Positions 1 through 5,405 of a stretch of DNA of 8,225 nt are shown here, piece after piece. The notes below the pieces were generated by a model, which worked only from the letters and a program-made list of their open reading frames with translations, ran no database searches and had not been told where the DNA came from. The translations under genes were made by a program, and so were the position numbers. The stretch's first letter is position 1; each line of letters opens with the position of its first letter. The stretch comes from JAVVHH01 sp032249615 (GTDB lineage: Bacteria > Pseudomonadota > Alphaproteobacteria > Acetobacterales > Acetobacteraceae): assembly GCA_032249615.1 (NCBI GenBank), contig JAVVHH010000159.1, positions 1 through 8,225 on the forward strand. Direction: 5' to 3'.

Positions 1-250
1 TGACGAGGAACTCGAGCAGCTCGGCCCGCAAGGCCGGCTCCATGTCGGACAGATCGACGTCGAACTTCTCGTTGCGGACGAAGTGCCCCTTGTTCGGGTC
101 GGCGCGAAGCTCCGCGATCAGGCCGTCCCACTCGCGGCGGACGCCGGAGACGTCGATCTTGGACATCGCCTCGAAATCGGTGGTGTAGAAACGGGGGGTC
201 AGGATCGTGTCCTGCTTGGCCAGTTCGGTCGTCGCGTTGATGGGCTTCAT
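1..250 (-). CDS. acsF: AcsF, aerobic Mg-protoporphyrin IX monomethyl ester (oxidative) cyclase, N-terminal part
   Basis: AcsF is the di-iron, O2-dependent enzyme that forms the isocyclic E ring, converting Mg-protoporphyrin IX monomethyl ester to divinyl protochlorophyllide. Only the first 83 codons are present; the frame is open to the left edge, and full proteins are roughly 350-370 aa. Visible family hallmarks are DTILTPRFYTTDFEAM (residues 14-29), VSGVRREWDGLIAELRAD (36-53), HFVRNEKF (58-65) and the start of the first core helix, ELLEFLV (77-83). The iron-binding Glu/His residues of this family are expected beyond the edge, so catalytic competence cannot be judged. The ATG at 250-248 overlaps the stop of the upstream 97-codon gene as ATGA. 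An AAAGGAAG ribosome binding site lies at 262-255, inside that gene. The product assignment is firm from the N-terminal sequence and the puh-acsF context. Confidence 0.93.
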   Translation of the reverse strand, partial: MKPINATTELAKQDTILTPRFYTTDFEAMSKIDVSGVRREWDGLIAELRADPNKGHFVRNEKFDVDLSDMEPALRAELLEFLV

Positions 251-540
251 GACGCTTCCTTTGGCTCGAAGCCGACTTCATACAGGTGGGTCAACTCGAA
301 CATCGAGGTGAAAGCGGTCCAGGCGCGCAGCAGCGGGCCGGCGCGGTGCACCGTGGCGTCGCACTGCATGACCAGGCGTTCGCCGAAGCCGATATCGGTC
401 GGCACGCCGTGGAGGTAGACGACGTCGCCGGGCCGGATGTCGACACCGTCAGGCACGGCATAGGCGTGGAAGCTGTCGAACGTCTTTTCGATGTCCACGT
501 CGGCCTTGATGGCCAGGGTTCCCTCGGAGAGCAGGCCCAT
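247..540 (-). CDS. Uncharacterised small PGC protein between puhC and acsF (97 aa)
   Basis: I do not know a function for this 97-aa protein. Small proteins of this type, with a similar DVDIEKTFDSFHAYAVPDG stretch (residues 14-32) and a C-terminal FELTHLYEVGFEP (81-93), occur at this place in other alphaproteobacterial photosynthesis clusters as far as I recall; this is memory, not a search result. The protein has no signal peptide, no membrane segment and a single Cys (60). The middle part (IRPGDVVYLHGVP, 35-47, then residues 53-66) looks beta-rich, suggesting a small soluble barrel-like fold; that is inference. The ATG at 540 lies 2 bases after the puhC stop (TAG-CG-ATG) with no strong ribosome binding site, so its translation probably depends on puhC. 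Its stop overlaps the acsF start by 4 bases. Tight coupling on both sides suggests a role in reaction-centre assembly or in AcsF function. It is too soluble to be the membrane protein PuhE. Confidence 0.85.
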   Translation of the reverse strand: MGLLSEGTLAIKADVDIEKTFDSFHAYAVPDGVDIRPGDVVYLHGVPTDIGFGERLVMQCDATVHRAGPLLRAWTAFTSMFELTHLYEVGFEPKEAS

Positions 541-542
541 CG

Positions 543-971
543 CTACCGATCCAGCAACGGTGCGAACACGGCCACGTTGGTCGGCCCGAACGCCATCAGT
601 TCGACATGCTGGCCGGTTGACTTGTCATCGAGCGTCAGGCGGCCATCGGACCAGCGTGAGAGTTGAAACGGCAGTTCCGGCCCGAGGCCGCTCAAATGCC
701 GGGTCCGCGCGAAGCCGCGCAGGGTGCCGCGGAGGAACCCCTGCTCGCCCTCGTACACCGCGACTTCGTGGCCATCCCGCGCCGACTGGACGACCACGGC
801 GCCGTCCGCACGGTCGGAGAAGCGCAGGTCCCGCTCGGCGACGAGCGCCGCTTTGGGCAATCCGCCGCCGGCATGCGTCGCCCGGCCCACGAACGCGGCC
901 ACCACCGTGATCGTCAGCACCGCGAACACTGCGTAAAGCGGCAGACGGGGGAATACTGGTGGCCTGGCCAT
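543..971 (-). CDS. puhC: PuhC, photosynthetic complex assembly protein
   Basis: PuhC is a membrane-anchored factor needed for normal amounts of reaction centre and LH1 in Rhodobacter; its biochemical activity is not established. The 142-aa product has a short N-terminus, one hydrophobic segment at about residues 12-29 (LYAVFAVLTITVVAAFVG), and a soluble domain that is probably periplasmic. That domain carries the family pattern: FSDRADGAVVV (51-61), GEQGFLRGTLRGFARTRH (75-92), PFQLSRWSDGRLTLDD (101-116) and the C-terminal TGQHVELMAFGPTNVAVFAPLL (119-140, given as key positions Gly120, Phe128, Gly129, Asn132, Phe136). It is slightly shorter than the Rhodobacter capsulatus protein (about 162 aa). 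The ATG at 971 is preceded by AGAGGAG with an 8-base spacer, inside a 24-base gap after puhB, so this gene starts with its own strong ribosome binding site. It ends with TAG. Confidence 0.9.
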   Translation of the reverse strand: MARPPVFPRLPLYAVFAVLTITVVAAFVGRATHAGGGLPKAALVAERDLRFSDRADGAVVVQSARDGHEVAVYEGEQGFLRGTLRGFARTRHLSGLGPELPFQLSRWSDGRLTLDDKSTGQHVELMAFGPTNVAVFAPLLDR

Positions 972-979
972 GATCGACG

Positions 980-986
980 CTCCTCT
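980..986 (-). promoter_or_regulatory. Strong ribosome binding site of puhC
   Basis: Read on the minus strand, AGAGGAG lies 8 bases before the puhC ATG (971-969). It sits in the 24-base gap between the puhB TAA (998-996) and puhC, the widest gap of the window. It fixes the start choice for puhC. No promoter or hairpin is evident in the gap. Confidence 0.75.
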
Positions 987-995
987 GGTGCTATG

Positions 996-1589
996 TTAGG
1001 CCGCGAGTGGCCTTTGCATCGTCTTGTACTCGGGTTCCATCACATTTGGCAGAGCCGGCGCGGAGGCGCCCAGGGCGCGGGCCAAAATTTGCGCCGGCTG
1101 CGCCACGTCGGCCAGACCGCGCATGGTGGGCTGGGCTCGCGCGAAGTGCCACGGGCGCGCATGCGGCCAGAGCACCACGTAGGCGAACCGGTCGGCCCCG
1201 GCCAGCGTGAGCGAGAGATCGCCGCTCCCGCCCGCGCCCGCCCGCACATCGGCCGCCGCGACTCGCTCGAGCGGGAGGTTCAGCGTGACCTGAAACGCCA
1301 GGCCGATATGCAGCACGACGCGCTTGTTGGTGATGCTGTAGACCGAGGACCGCGACACGGCCCAGGCGTAGCCGTAGGCCAACACCAGCGGCACCAGTCC
1401 GAGCCCGGCCACGCTCAGCGCGCCCGTCATGTGGCCGGTGACCCCCGCGAGGCAGGCGAGGGCCGCGAAGTAGAGGCCCAGGGTGCGCGTGTGCAGCGCG
1501 GTCCGGGCCAGGATGCGCCAGTCCGGCGCACCCTGCCACAGAAGCGTCTCGCCCTCCGGGAGCCGGCCGGGAAAGCCGCGCGGGATCAC
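996..1589 (-). CDS. puhB: PuhB, reaction-centre assembly protein (GTG start)
   Basis: PuhB is an integral membrane protein that promotes assembly of the reaction centre, and thereby of LH1, around the H subunit. The product has 197 aa. Residues 8-24 (GRLPEGETLLWQGAPDW) form the typical cytoplasmic start. Hydrophobic segments lie at about 37-53 and 57-78. They are followed by YSITNKRVVL (84-93) and a beta-rich segment (97-140), the pattern of the bacterial PH-like (bPH2/YdbT type) domain. FARAQPTMRGLADV (149-162) is also family-like. The start is GTG at 1589-1587: the frame has a stop only five codons upstream, so no other start is possible further 5'. GAAGGA sits 8 bases before it. The GTG overlaps the puhA stop as GTGA, so translation is coupled to puhA. 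The protein ends with TAA. Confidence 0.92.
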   Translation of the reverse strand: MIPRGFPGRLPEGETLLWQGAPDWRILARTALHTRTLGLYFAALACLAGVTGHMTGALSVAGLGLVPLVLAYGYAWAVSRSSVYSITNKRVVLHIGLAFQVTLNLPLERVAAADVRAGAGGSGDLSLTLAGADRFAYVVLWPHARPWHFARAQPTMRGLADVAQPAQILARALGASAPALPNVMEPEYKTMQRPLAA

Positions 1590-2371
1590 AGCAGCGGTCC
1601 TTCACGGCCGGGCCACGCGTAAAGCTGACCGGCGGCATAGAACGCCTGTATCTGGTCCTCCTCGCGCAGCGTCACCTGGTCGGGCTTGGCCGGGACCGGG
1701 GCGAGGGCGAACTGGCTGGCCTTGATGTAGCGGCAGATGATCTGCTTCGTCTTGCGGTTGATGCGGATGAACGTCATGGGCAGCAGCACGCGGTGGGAGG
1801 CATCGCTGGCAAGCTGCACCTCGAGGTAGCGGACGACCACCTCGGACCGGTCGATCCACGCTTCCACCACGGTCCCGGCGACCTCGTTGTCCACACCGAT
1901 TACGGTGTAGCCGATGATGTCGGGGTCTTCGGTGGCCAGGAAGAAGGCCGGGGCGACGCGCAGCGGCACGATCTTCGGCTGGCCGTCGTCGAAGGTGAGG
2001 TCCGGCCCATTGTGGCGTTGCGCCCAGGCGCCGGGACCGATGCCCGCGGTGAGCGGCTCGCCGGTCGGCACGATGGGCGAGCCCTGTGCCTTGGAAACCC
2101 GCTGGAACCGGCTCAGCGGCTCGCGGCGCTCGGCGCGCGGGACCATCAGCTTGGAGCCGTCGGGCATGGTGAAGGCTTTTTGATCGGGGATCGGCGGGAA
2201 GCCCTGCACGACCACCGGGCTGATGCCGGCGCGGTCGTCGGCGACCAGCGGGTAGCCTTCGCGCTTGTTCTCACGGTGTAGGTAATAGATCAGGCCGGCG
2301 AAGAACAACCAGAACGCGTAGAGCGCCAGTTGCGCCACGTCGATGTAACCGGTGATGGCTCCCGTCTGCAT
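1586..2371 (-). CDS. puhA: PuhA, photosynthetic reaction centre H subunit
   Basis: PuhA caps the cytoplasmic face of the L/M reaction-centre core and guides protons to the secondary quinone QB. The 261-aa length is normal. A short periplasmic start (ITGYIDVAQ, residues 6-14) leads into one membrane helix at about 12-31 (ALYAFWLFFAGLIYYL), then the signature RENKREGYPL (33-42). The large cytoplasmic beta domain carries PTGEPLTAGIGPGAW (102-116), GTVVEAWIDRSEVVVRYLEV (166-185), LLPMTFIRI (196-204) and VTLREEDQIQAFYAAGQLYA (233-252). Glu177 aligns with GluH173 of Rhodobacter sphaeroides, a proton-path residue. The histidines H126/H128 of that species appear to be absent: the equivalent stretch reads FDDGQPKIVP (127-136). 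The ATG at 2371 lies 12 bases after lhaA with a strong ribosome binding site. In Rhodobacter capsulatus an extra puhA promoter lies within lhaA; I cannot recognise one here. The identification is certain. Confidence 0.98.
   Translation of the reverse strand: MQTGAITGYIDVAQLALYAFWLFFAGLIYYLHRENKREGYPLVADDRAGISPVVVQGFPPIPDQKAFTMPDGSKLMVPRAERREPLSRFQRVSKAQGSPIVPTGEPLTAGIGPGAWAQRHNGPDLTFDDGQPKIVPLRVAPAFFLATEDPDIIGYTVIGVDNEVAGTVVEAWIDRSEVVVRYLEVQLASDASHRVLLPMTFIRINRKTKQIICRYIKASQFALAPVPAKPDQVTLREEDQIQAFYAAGQLYAWPGREGPLL
1598..1603 (-). promoter_or_regulatory. Ribosome binding site deciding the puhB GTG start
   Basis: GAAGGA on the minus strand, inside the last codons of puhA, 8 bases before the GTG at 1589. 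The puhB frame has a TGA at 1604-1602, immediately upstream, which excludes any longer form. Together these support initiation at GTG. Confidence 0.7.
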
Positions 2372-2377
2372 GGTAGT

Positions 2378-2385
2378 CTCCCCTC
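2378..2385 (-). promoter_or_regulatory. Strong ribosome binding site of puhA overlapping the lhaA stop
   Basis: The minus strand reads TGAGGGGAGACTACCATG: the lhaA TGA (2386-2384) runs straight into the GAGGGGAG motif, with a 6-base spacer to the puhA ATG. It is among the best ribosome binding sites in the window. That fits the need for stoichiometric amounts of a structural subunit, unlike the weak sites of some catalytic genes here. Confidence 0.75.
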
Positions 2386-3805
2386 AGCCTCTCGTTGGCT
2401 GCATGTTGTCGAGGCCCTGCTCGCGCTCGGCGCGGTAGGGCCGGACGAGCGGGCCGACCGCGACCAGCGTCGCGAACAGCAACCCGATCTCGATTAGGTA
2501 AACGGCGACGTAGCCGGTCGCCGGCGTGTGCAGGGTCGGGCCGAAGGTGCCGCGGTCGGCGAGCATGCCCACCACGTCGCGGGCCAGTCCGCCGGCGGCC
2601 ACGGCGCAACCGGCGGCCGAGGCCTGCACGGCGCCCCAGATGCCCAGCACCAGGCCGACCTCGTTGGTCCCGCTGTTGCTCATCGCCGCGGTCAGCGTGC
2701 AGTGGGCGAACAGGCCGGCGCCGAGGCCAATGCCCGAGACGCCCAGGGCGAACAGGAACGGGGCGGCGAGCGGGGCGGCGAAGATCAGCGCGGTGAAGGC
2801 GGCGAGCCCGGCGAGGATGCCGGTGCCGCACAGGCGGTAGGGGTCGGCGCCCCGGCCCAGCATGCGGGCACCGATGCCGAAGCCGATCAGCCCGCCGATC
2901 GCGAGCAAGGCCGTCATGGCGGTGGTCGCCGCCACCGGCAGGCCGAGCACCTTGCCGCCGTAGGGCTCGAGCAGGATGTCCTGCATGCTGAAGGCGAACG
3001 TGCCGATGCCGAGCGTGACCATGCGGCGGGCGGACTGGCCCCCCCGGCAAAAGGCGCGCCAGGTGGCCACGAAGCTGGCTTCGGTGCCGCGGGTGCGGCC
3101 GGGCTGGCGCGGCTCCTGCTTCCAGAGCGCCACGGCGTTCAGCACCATCGTCAGCAGGGCCGCGCCCTGGACGACCTGGATGAGCCGGACTTCGCTGAAC
3201 GGCGACAGCGCGAGGCCGAAGATCAAGGCGCTGGCGACCATGCCGAGCAGCAGCATCATGCAGAGCAGGGCCACGACTTTCGGCTGCGCGCGGACCGGGG
3301 CCAGGTCGGTCGCGAGCGCGAGGCCGACCGTCTGCACCGTATGCAGCCCGGCGCCCACCAGCAGAAAGGCGAGCCCGGCGGCGGCATCGCCCACCCAGCC
3401 CGGCGCGCTGCTATCGCCAGAGAGGATGATCAGCGCGAACGGCATGATCGAGAGGCCGCCGAACTGCAGCAGCGTGCCGAACCAGAGATAGGGCACGCGG
3501 CGCCAGCCGAGCACGGAGCGGTGGTTGTCCGAGCGGAAGCCGACCACGGCGCGGAAGGGCGCGAACACCAGCGGCAGCGAGACCATGACGGCGACCAGCC
3601 AGGCCGGCACGCCGAGTTCGACGATCATGACCCGGTTGAGCGTGCCGATCATCAGCACGACCGCCATGCCGACCGTGACCTGGAAGAGCGACAGCCGCAG
3701 CAGCCGGCGCATCGGCAACTCGGTCGTGCCCGCGTCGGCAAAGGGGAGGAACCCCGGGCCGATCTCCCGCCACAGCCCTGCCAGCTTCGGCCGCGCGACG
3801 CTCAT
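2384..3805 (-). CDS. lhaA: LhaA, LH1 assembly protein of the PucC/BCD family (MFS fold)
   Basis: LhaA is a polytopic membrane protein required for efficient assembly of the LH1 antenna; its relatives PucC (LH2) and Bch2 belong to the same major-facilitator-like family, which probably handles bacteriochlorophyll or newly made antenna peptides. The 473-aa product begins with an amphipathic cytoplasmic stretch (1-35) and has about 12 hydrophobic segments, with a cytoplasmic loop at about 229-262 between the two halves. Family signatures visible are NRVMIVELGVPAWLV (57-71), FRSDNHRSVLGWRRVPYLWFG (key residues Asp93, Arg102, Arg103, Pro105) and SMQDILLEPYGGKVLG (273-288), the last highly typical of this family. 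The assignment to LhaA rather than PucC rests on its position between bchM and puhA. The ATG at 3805 overlaps the bchM stop (ATGA); GAGG lies about 10 bases upstream. The gene is intact. Confidence 0.93.
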   Translation of the reverse strand: MSVARPKLAGLWREIGPGFLPFADAGTTELPMRRLLRLSLFQVTVGMAVVLMIGTLNRVMIVELGVPAWLVAVMVSLPLVFAPFRAVVGFRSDNHRSVLGWRRVPYLWFGTLLQFGGLSIMPFALIILSGDSSAPGWVGDAAAGLAFLLVGAGLHTVQTVGLALATDLAPVRAQPKVVALLCMMLLLGMVASALIFGLALSPFSEVRLIQVVQGAALLTMVLNAVALWKQEPRQPGRTRGTEASFVATWRAFCRGGQSARRMVTLGIGTFAFSMQDILLEPYGGKVLGLPVAATTAMTALLAIGGLIGFGIGARMLGRGADPYRLCGTGILAGLAAFTALIFAAPLAAPFLFALGVSGIGLGAGLFAHCTLTAAMSNSGTNEVGLVLGIWGAVQASAAGCAVAAGGLARDVVGMLADRGTFGPTLHTPATGYVAVYLIEIGLLFATLVAVGPLVRPYRAEREQGLDNMQPTRG

Positions 3806-4485
3806 CCGCGGACGACCTCGAGCGCTTGCGAGATGTAGAAGCCGCCCGCCACCCGGTCGCTGCGCAGCGTGCAGAGGCCGTCGGCCTCCAGCAGCTTGCG
3901 GATGCGGCCGGGGGTCACGGGCTCGATCGCGGGCGACCGGTCGCCGCGCGGGAACAGCTGGCCGGCGGCGTGCATGGCCGAGAGCAGGGGCGTCCGCGGC
4001 GCGAAGGTGAAGACCAGCGAGCGCTCGGCGCGGGCGGCCAGGCTCGATGCGGCGCGCGCCATGTCCGGCGCGCGGTAGTGGATGAGGCTGTCCATCGCGA
4101 CGACATGGTCGAAGCGGCCCAGCGCCGGGTCCGCCATGTCGCCGGTGCGGAAGTCGATGGCCAGATTCTGCGGGGCGCGCTCGCGGGCGAGGCCGACGAG
4201 GGTGGGCGAGAGGTCGATGGCGACCACCTCGGCCCCGCGCTCGGCCGCTTCCACGGCGAGAGCGCCGGTGCCGCAGCCCGCGTCCAGAATGCGCAGGCCG
4301 GTCAGATCGGCGGGCAGATAGGAGAGCAGCGTCGCCCGCATGCGGTCGCGGCCGGCGCGGACGGTGGCGCGGATGCCGCTGACCGGAGCGTCCGAGGTGA
4401 GCCGCGCCCAGGCGGCGGCCGCGGTCCGGTCGAAATACGTCTCGAGCTGCGCCCGGCGCTCGAGATAGGTGGCCGAGCCGCTCAT
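3802..4485 (-). CDS. bchM: BchM, Mg-protoporphyrin IX O-methyltransferase
   Basis: BchM transfers a methyl group from S-adenosylmethionine to the C13 propionate of Mg-protoporphyrin IX, giving the substrate of the AcsF cyclase encoded at the end of this run. The 227-aa protein has the family N-terminus YFDRTAAAAWARLTSDAPVS (17-36, with a conserved-looking VRAGRDRMR at 42-50). The class I methyltransferase glycine-rich motif LDAGCGTGALAVEAA is at 67-81, the acidic ribose-binding residue is Asp91 in VVAIDLSP, and motif IV-like FDHVVAMDSLIHY lies at 125-137. An open frame extends far upstream inside bchL (to 4902), but homology begins at MSGSATYLERRAQLETYFDR. I therefore place the start at the ATG 4485-4483, which shares one base with the bchL stop (TGATG). 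The ribosome binding site is weak, so translation is probably by re-initiation after bchL. The gene is intact and of usual length. Confidence 0.95.
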   Translation of the reverse strand: MSGSATYLERRAQLETYFDRTAAAAWARLTSDAPVSGIRATVRAGRDRMRATLLSYLPADLTGLRILDAGCGTGALAVEAAERGAEVVAIDLSPTLVGLARERAPQNLAIDFRTGDMADPALGRFDHVVAMDSLIHYRAPDMARAASSLAARAERSLVFTFAPRTPLLSAMHAAGQLFPRGDRSPAIEPVTPGRIRKLLEADGLCTLRSDRVAGGFYISQALEVVRG

Positions 4486-5405
4486 CAGTCGTATCCCAGC
4501 AGGTCGAAGATCTCGCGGTCCTTGAGCGACGCGGCTTCGAGCGGAACCACGCCGGCCCAGAGCGAGGCGGCGAGGCGGAGATACTCGTCCTTGACCGCTT
4601 CGAGCTCCGGGGAGCTCTCCATCTCGAACAGCACCGATTTCTTCAGTCGCGAGCGGCGGATCACGTCGAGATCGGGGAAGTGCGCCAGCGTCTTCATCCC
4701 GGACGCGGCGTTGAACTTCTCGATCTGGTCGACCTCCTTGCTGCGGTTGGCGATCACACCGCCGAGCCGGACCTGGTAATTCTTCGCCTTGGCGCCGATG
4801 GCGGCGACGATGCGGTTCATCGCGAAGATGCTGTCGAAGTCGTTGGCCGCCACGATCAGTCCGAGGTCGGCGTGCTGCAGTGGCGAGGCGAACCCGCCGC
4901 ACACGACGTCACCCAACACGTCGAAGATCACCACGTCGGTCTCTTCGAGTAGGTGATGTTCCTTGAGCAGCTTGACCGTCTGTCCGACGACGTAGCCGCC
5001 GCACCCGGTGCCGGCCGGCGGGCCGCCGGCTTCGACACACATGACGCCATTGAAACCCTTGAACACGAAATCCTCGGGCCGCAGCTCCTCGGAGTGGAAA
5101 TCCACCCCTTCGAGCACGTCGATCACCGTCGGCAGCAGCTGCTTGGTCAGCGTGAACGTGCTGTCGTGCTTGGGGTCGCAGCCGATCTGCAGCACGCGCT
5201 TGCCGAGCATGCTGAATGCGGCGGAGAGGTTGGACGATGTCGTGCTCTTGCCGATGCCGCCCTTGCCGTAGACCGCGAACACCTTGGCGGTGTCGATGCG
5301 GACGGTCGGGTCGAGCGAGACCTGCACGGAGCCCTCGCCGTCACCGCTCATGGACGCAGTCATCTGGGGCTTGCGGATCACGGGGTTGCGAATGGCGATG
5401 TTCAT
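4485..5405 (-). CDS. bchL: BchL, iron-sulfur ATPase of dark protochlorophyllide reductase
   Basis: BchL is the NifH-like homodimeric ATPase that delivers electrons to BchN-BchB in the light-independent protochlorophyllide reductase. The 306-aa protein has the P-loop GKGGIGKST (47-55), the Switch-I-type CDPKHDST (76-83), and two cysteines, Cys135 (GTGCGGYV) and Cys169 (DVVCGGFASP), that together bind the [4Fe-4S] cluster bridging the dimer. Their offset matches Cys126/Cys160 of the 297-aa Rhodobacter sphaeroides protein plus nine residues, so the difference lies entirely in the N-terminal tail. The motif NDFDSIFAMNR (188-198) and the C-terminal end REIFDLLGYD are typical. The ATG at 5405 overlaps the bchH stop (ATGA) and has GGAG 8 bases upstream; later in-frame ATGs (codons 15 and 19) lack such a site. 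The partner genes bchN and bchB are not in the window; in related clusters they lie upstream of bchH. Confidence 0.98.
   Translation of the reverse strand: MNIAIRNPVIRKPQMTASMSGDGEGSVQVSLDPTVRIDTAKVFAVYGKGGIGKSTTSSNLSAAFSMLGKRVLQIGCDPKHDSTFTLTKQLLPTVIDVLEGVDFHSEELRPEDFVFKGFNGVMCVEAGGPPAGTGCGGYVVGQTVKLLKEHHLLEETDVVIFDVLGDVVCGGFASPLQHADLGLIVAANDFDSIFAMNRIVAAIGAKAKNYQVRLGGVIANRSKEVDQIEKFNAASGMKTLAHFPDLDVIRRSRLKKSVLFEMESSPELEAVKDEYLRLAASLWAGVVPLEAASLKDREIFDLLGYD

Noticed and set aside
972..995. Possible terminator or PpsR/CrtJ site (TGT-N12-ACA) in the puhB-puhC gap
   Set aside because: The 24 bases hold no inverted repeat and no such motif; they are explained by the ribosome binding site and spacer.
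663..1622. Open frame of 319 codons on the plus strand, opposite puhC, puhB and the end of puhA
   Set aside because: Composition rich in Arg, Gly and His with no domain; it crosses three real minus-strand genes that have ribosome binding sites and homology.
991..1638. Alternative 215-codon minus-strand frame overlapping puhB
   Set aside because: It is the +1 shadow of puhB, with an Arg/Gly/Ala/Pro-rich translation. The puhB frame carries membrane segments and the PH-like domain signature.
2493..2504. AT-richer patch near the 3' end of lhaA as a possible -10 box for puhA
   Set aside because: It encodes part of a membrane segment of LhaA (VYLIEI), and no -35 element with suitable spacing is recognisable.
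2528..3838. Long open frame of 436 codons on the plus strand, opposite lhaA
   Set aside because: It is the mirror of a real membrane-protein gene in GC-rich DNA. Its translation is low-complexity (rich in Ala, Gly, Arg, His, Glu, Gln), has no recognisable domain, and the minus-strand frame encodes a clear LhaA.
4486..4902. Upstream extension of the bchM frame (139 extra codons within bchL)
   Set aside because: The extension is an Arg-rich shadow translation of bchL. BchM homology begins only at the ATG at 4485, and the resulting 227-aa protein has the usual family length.
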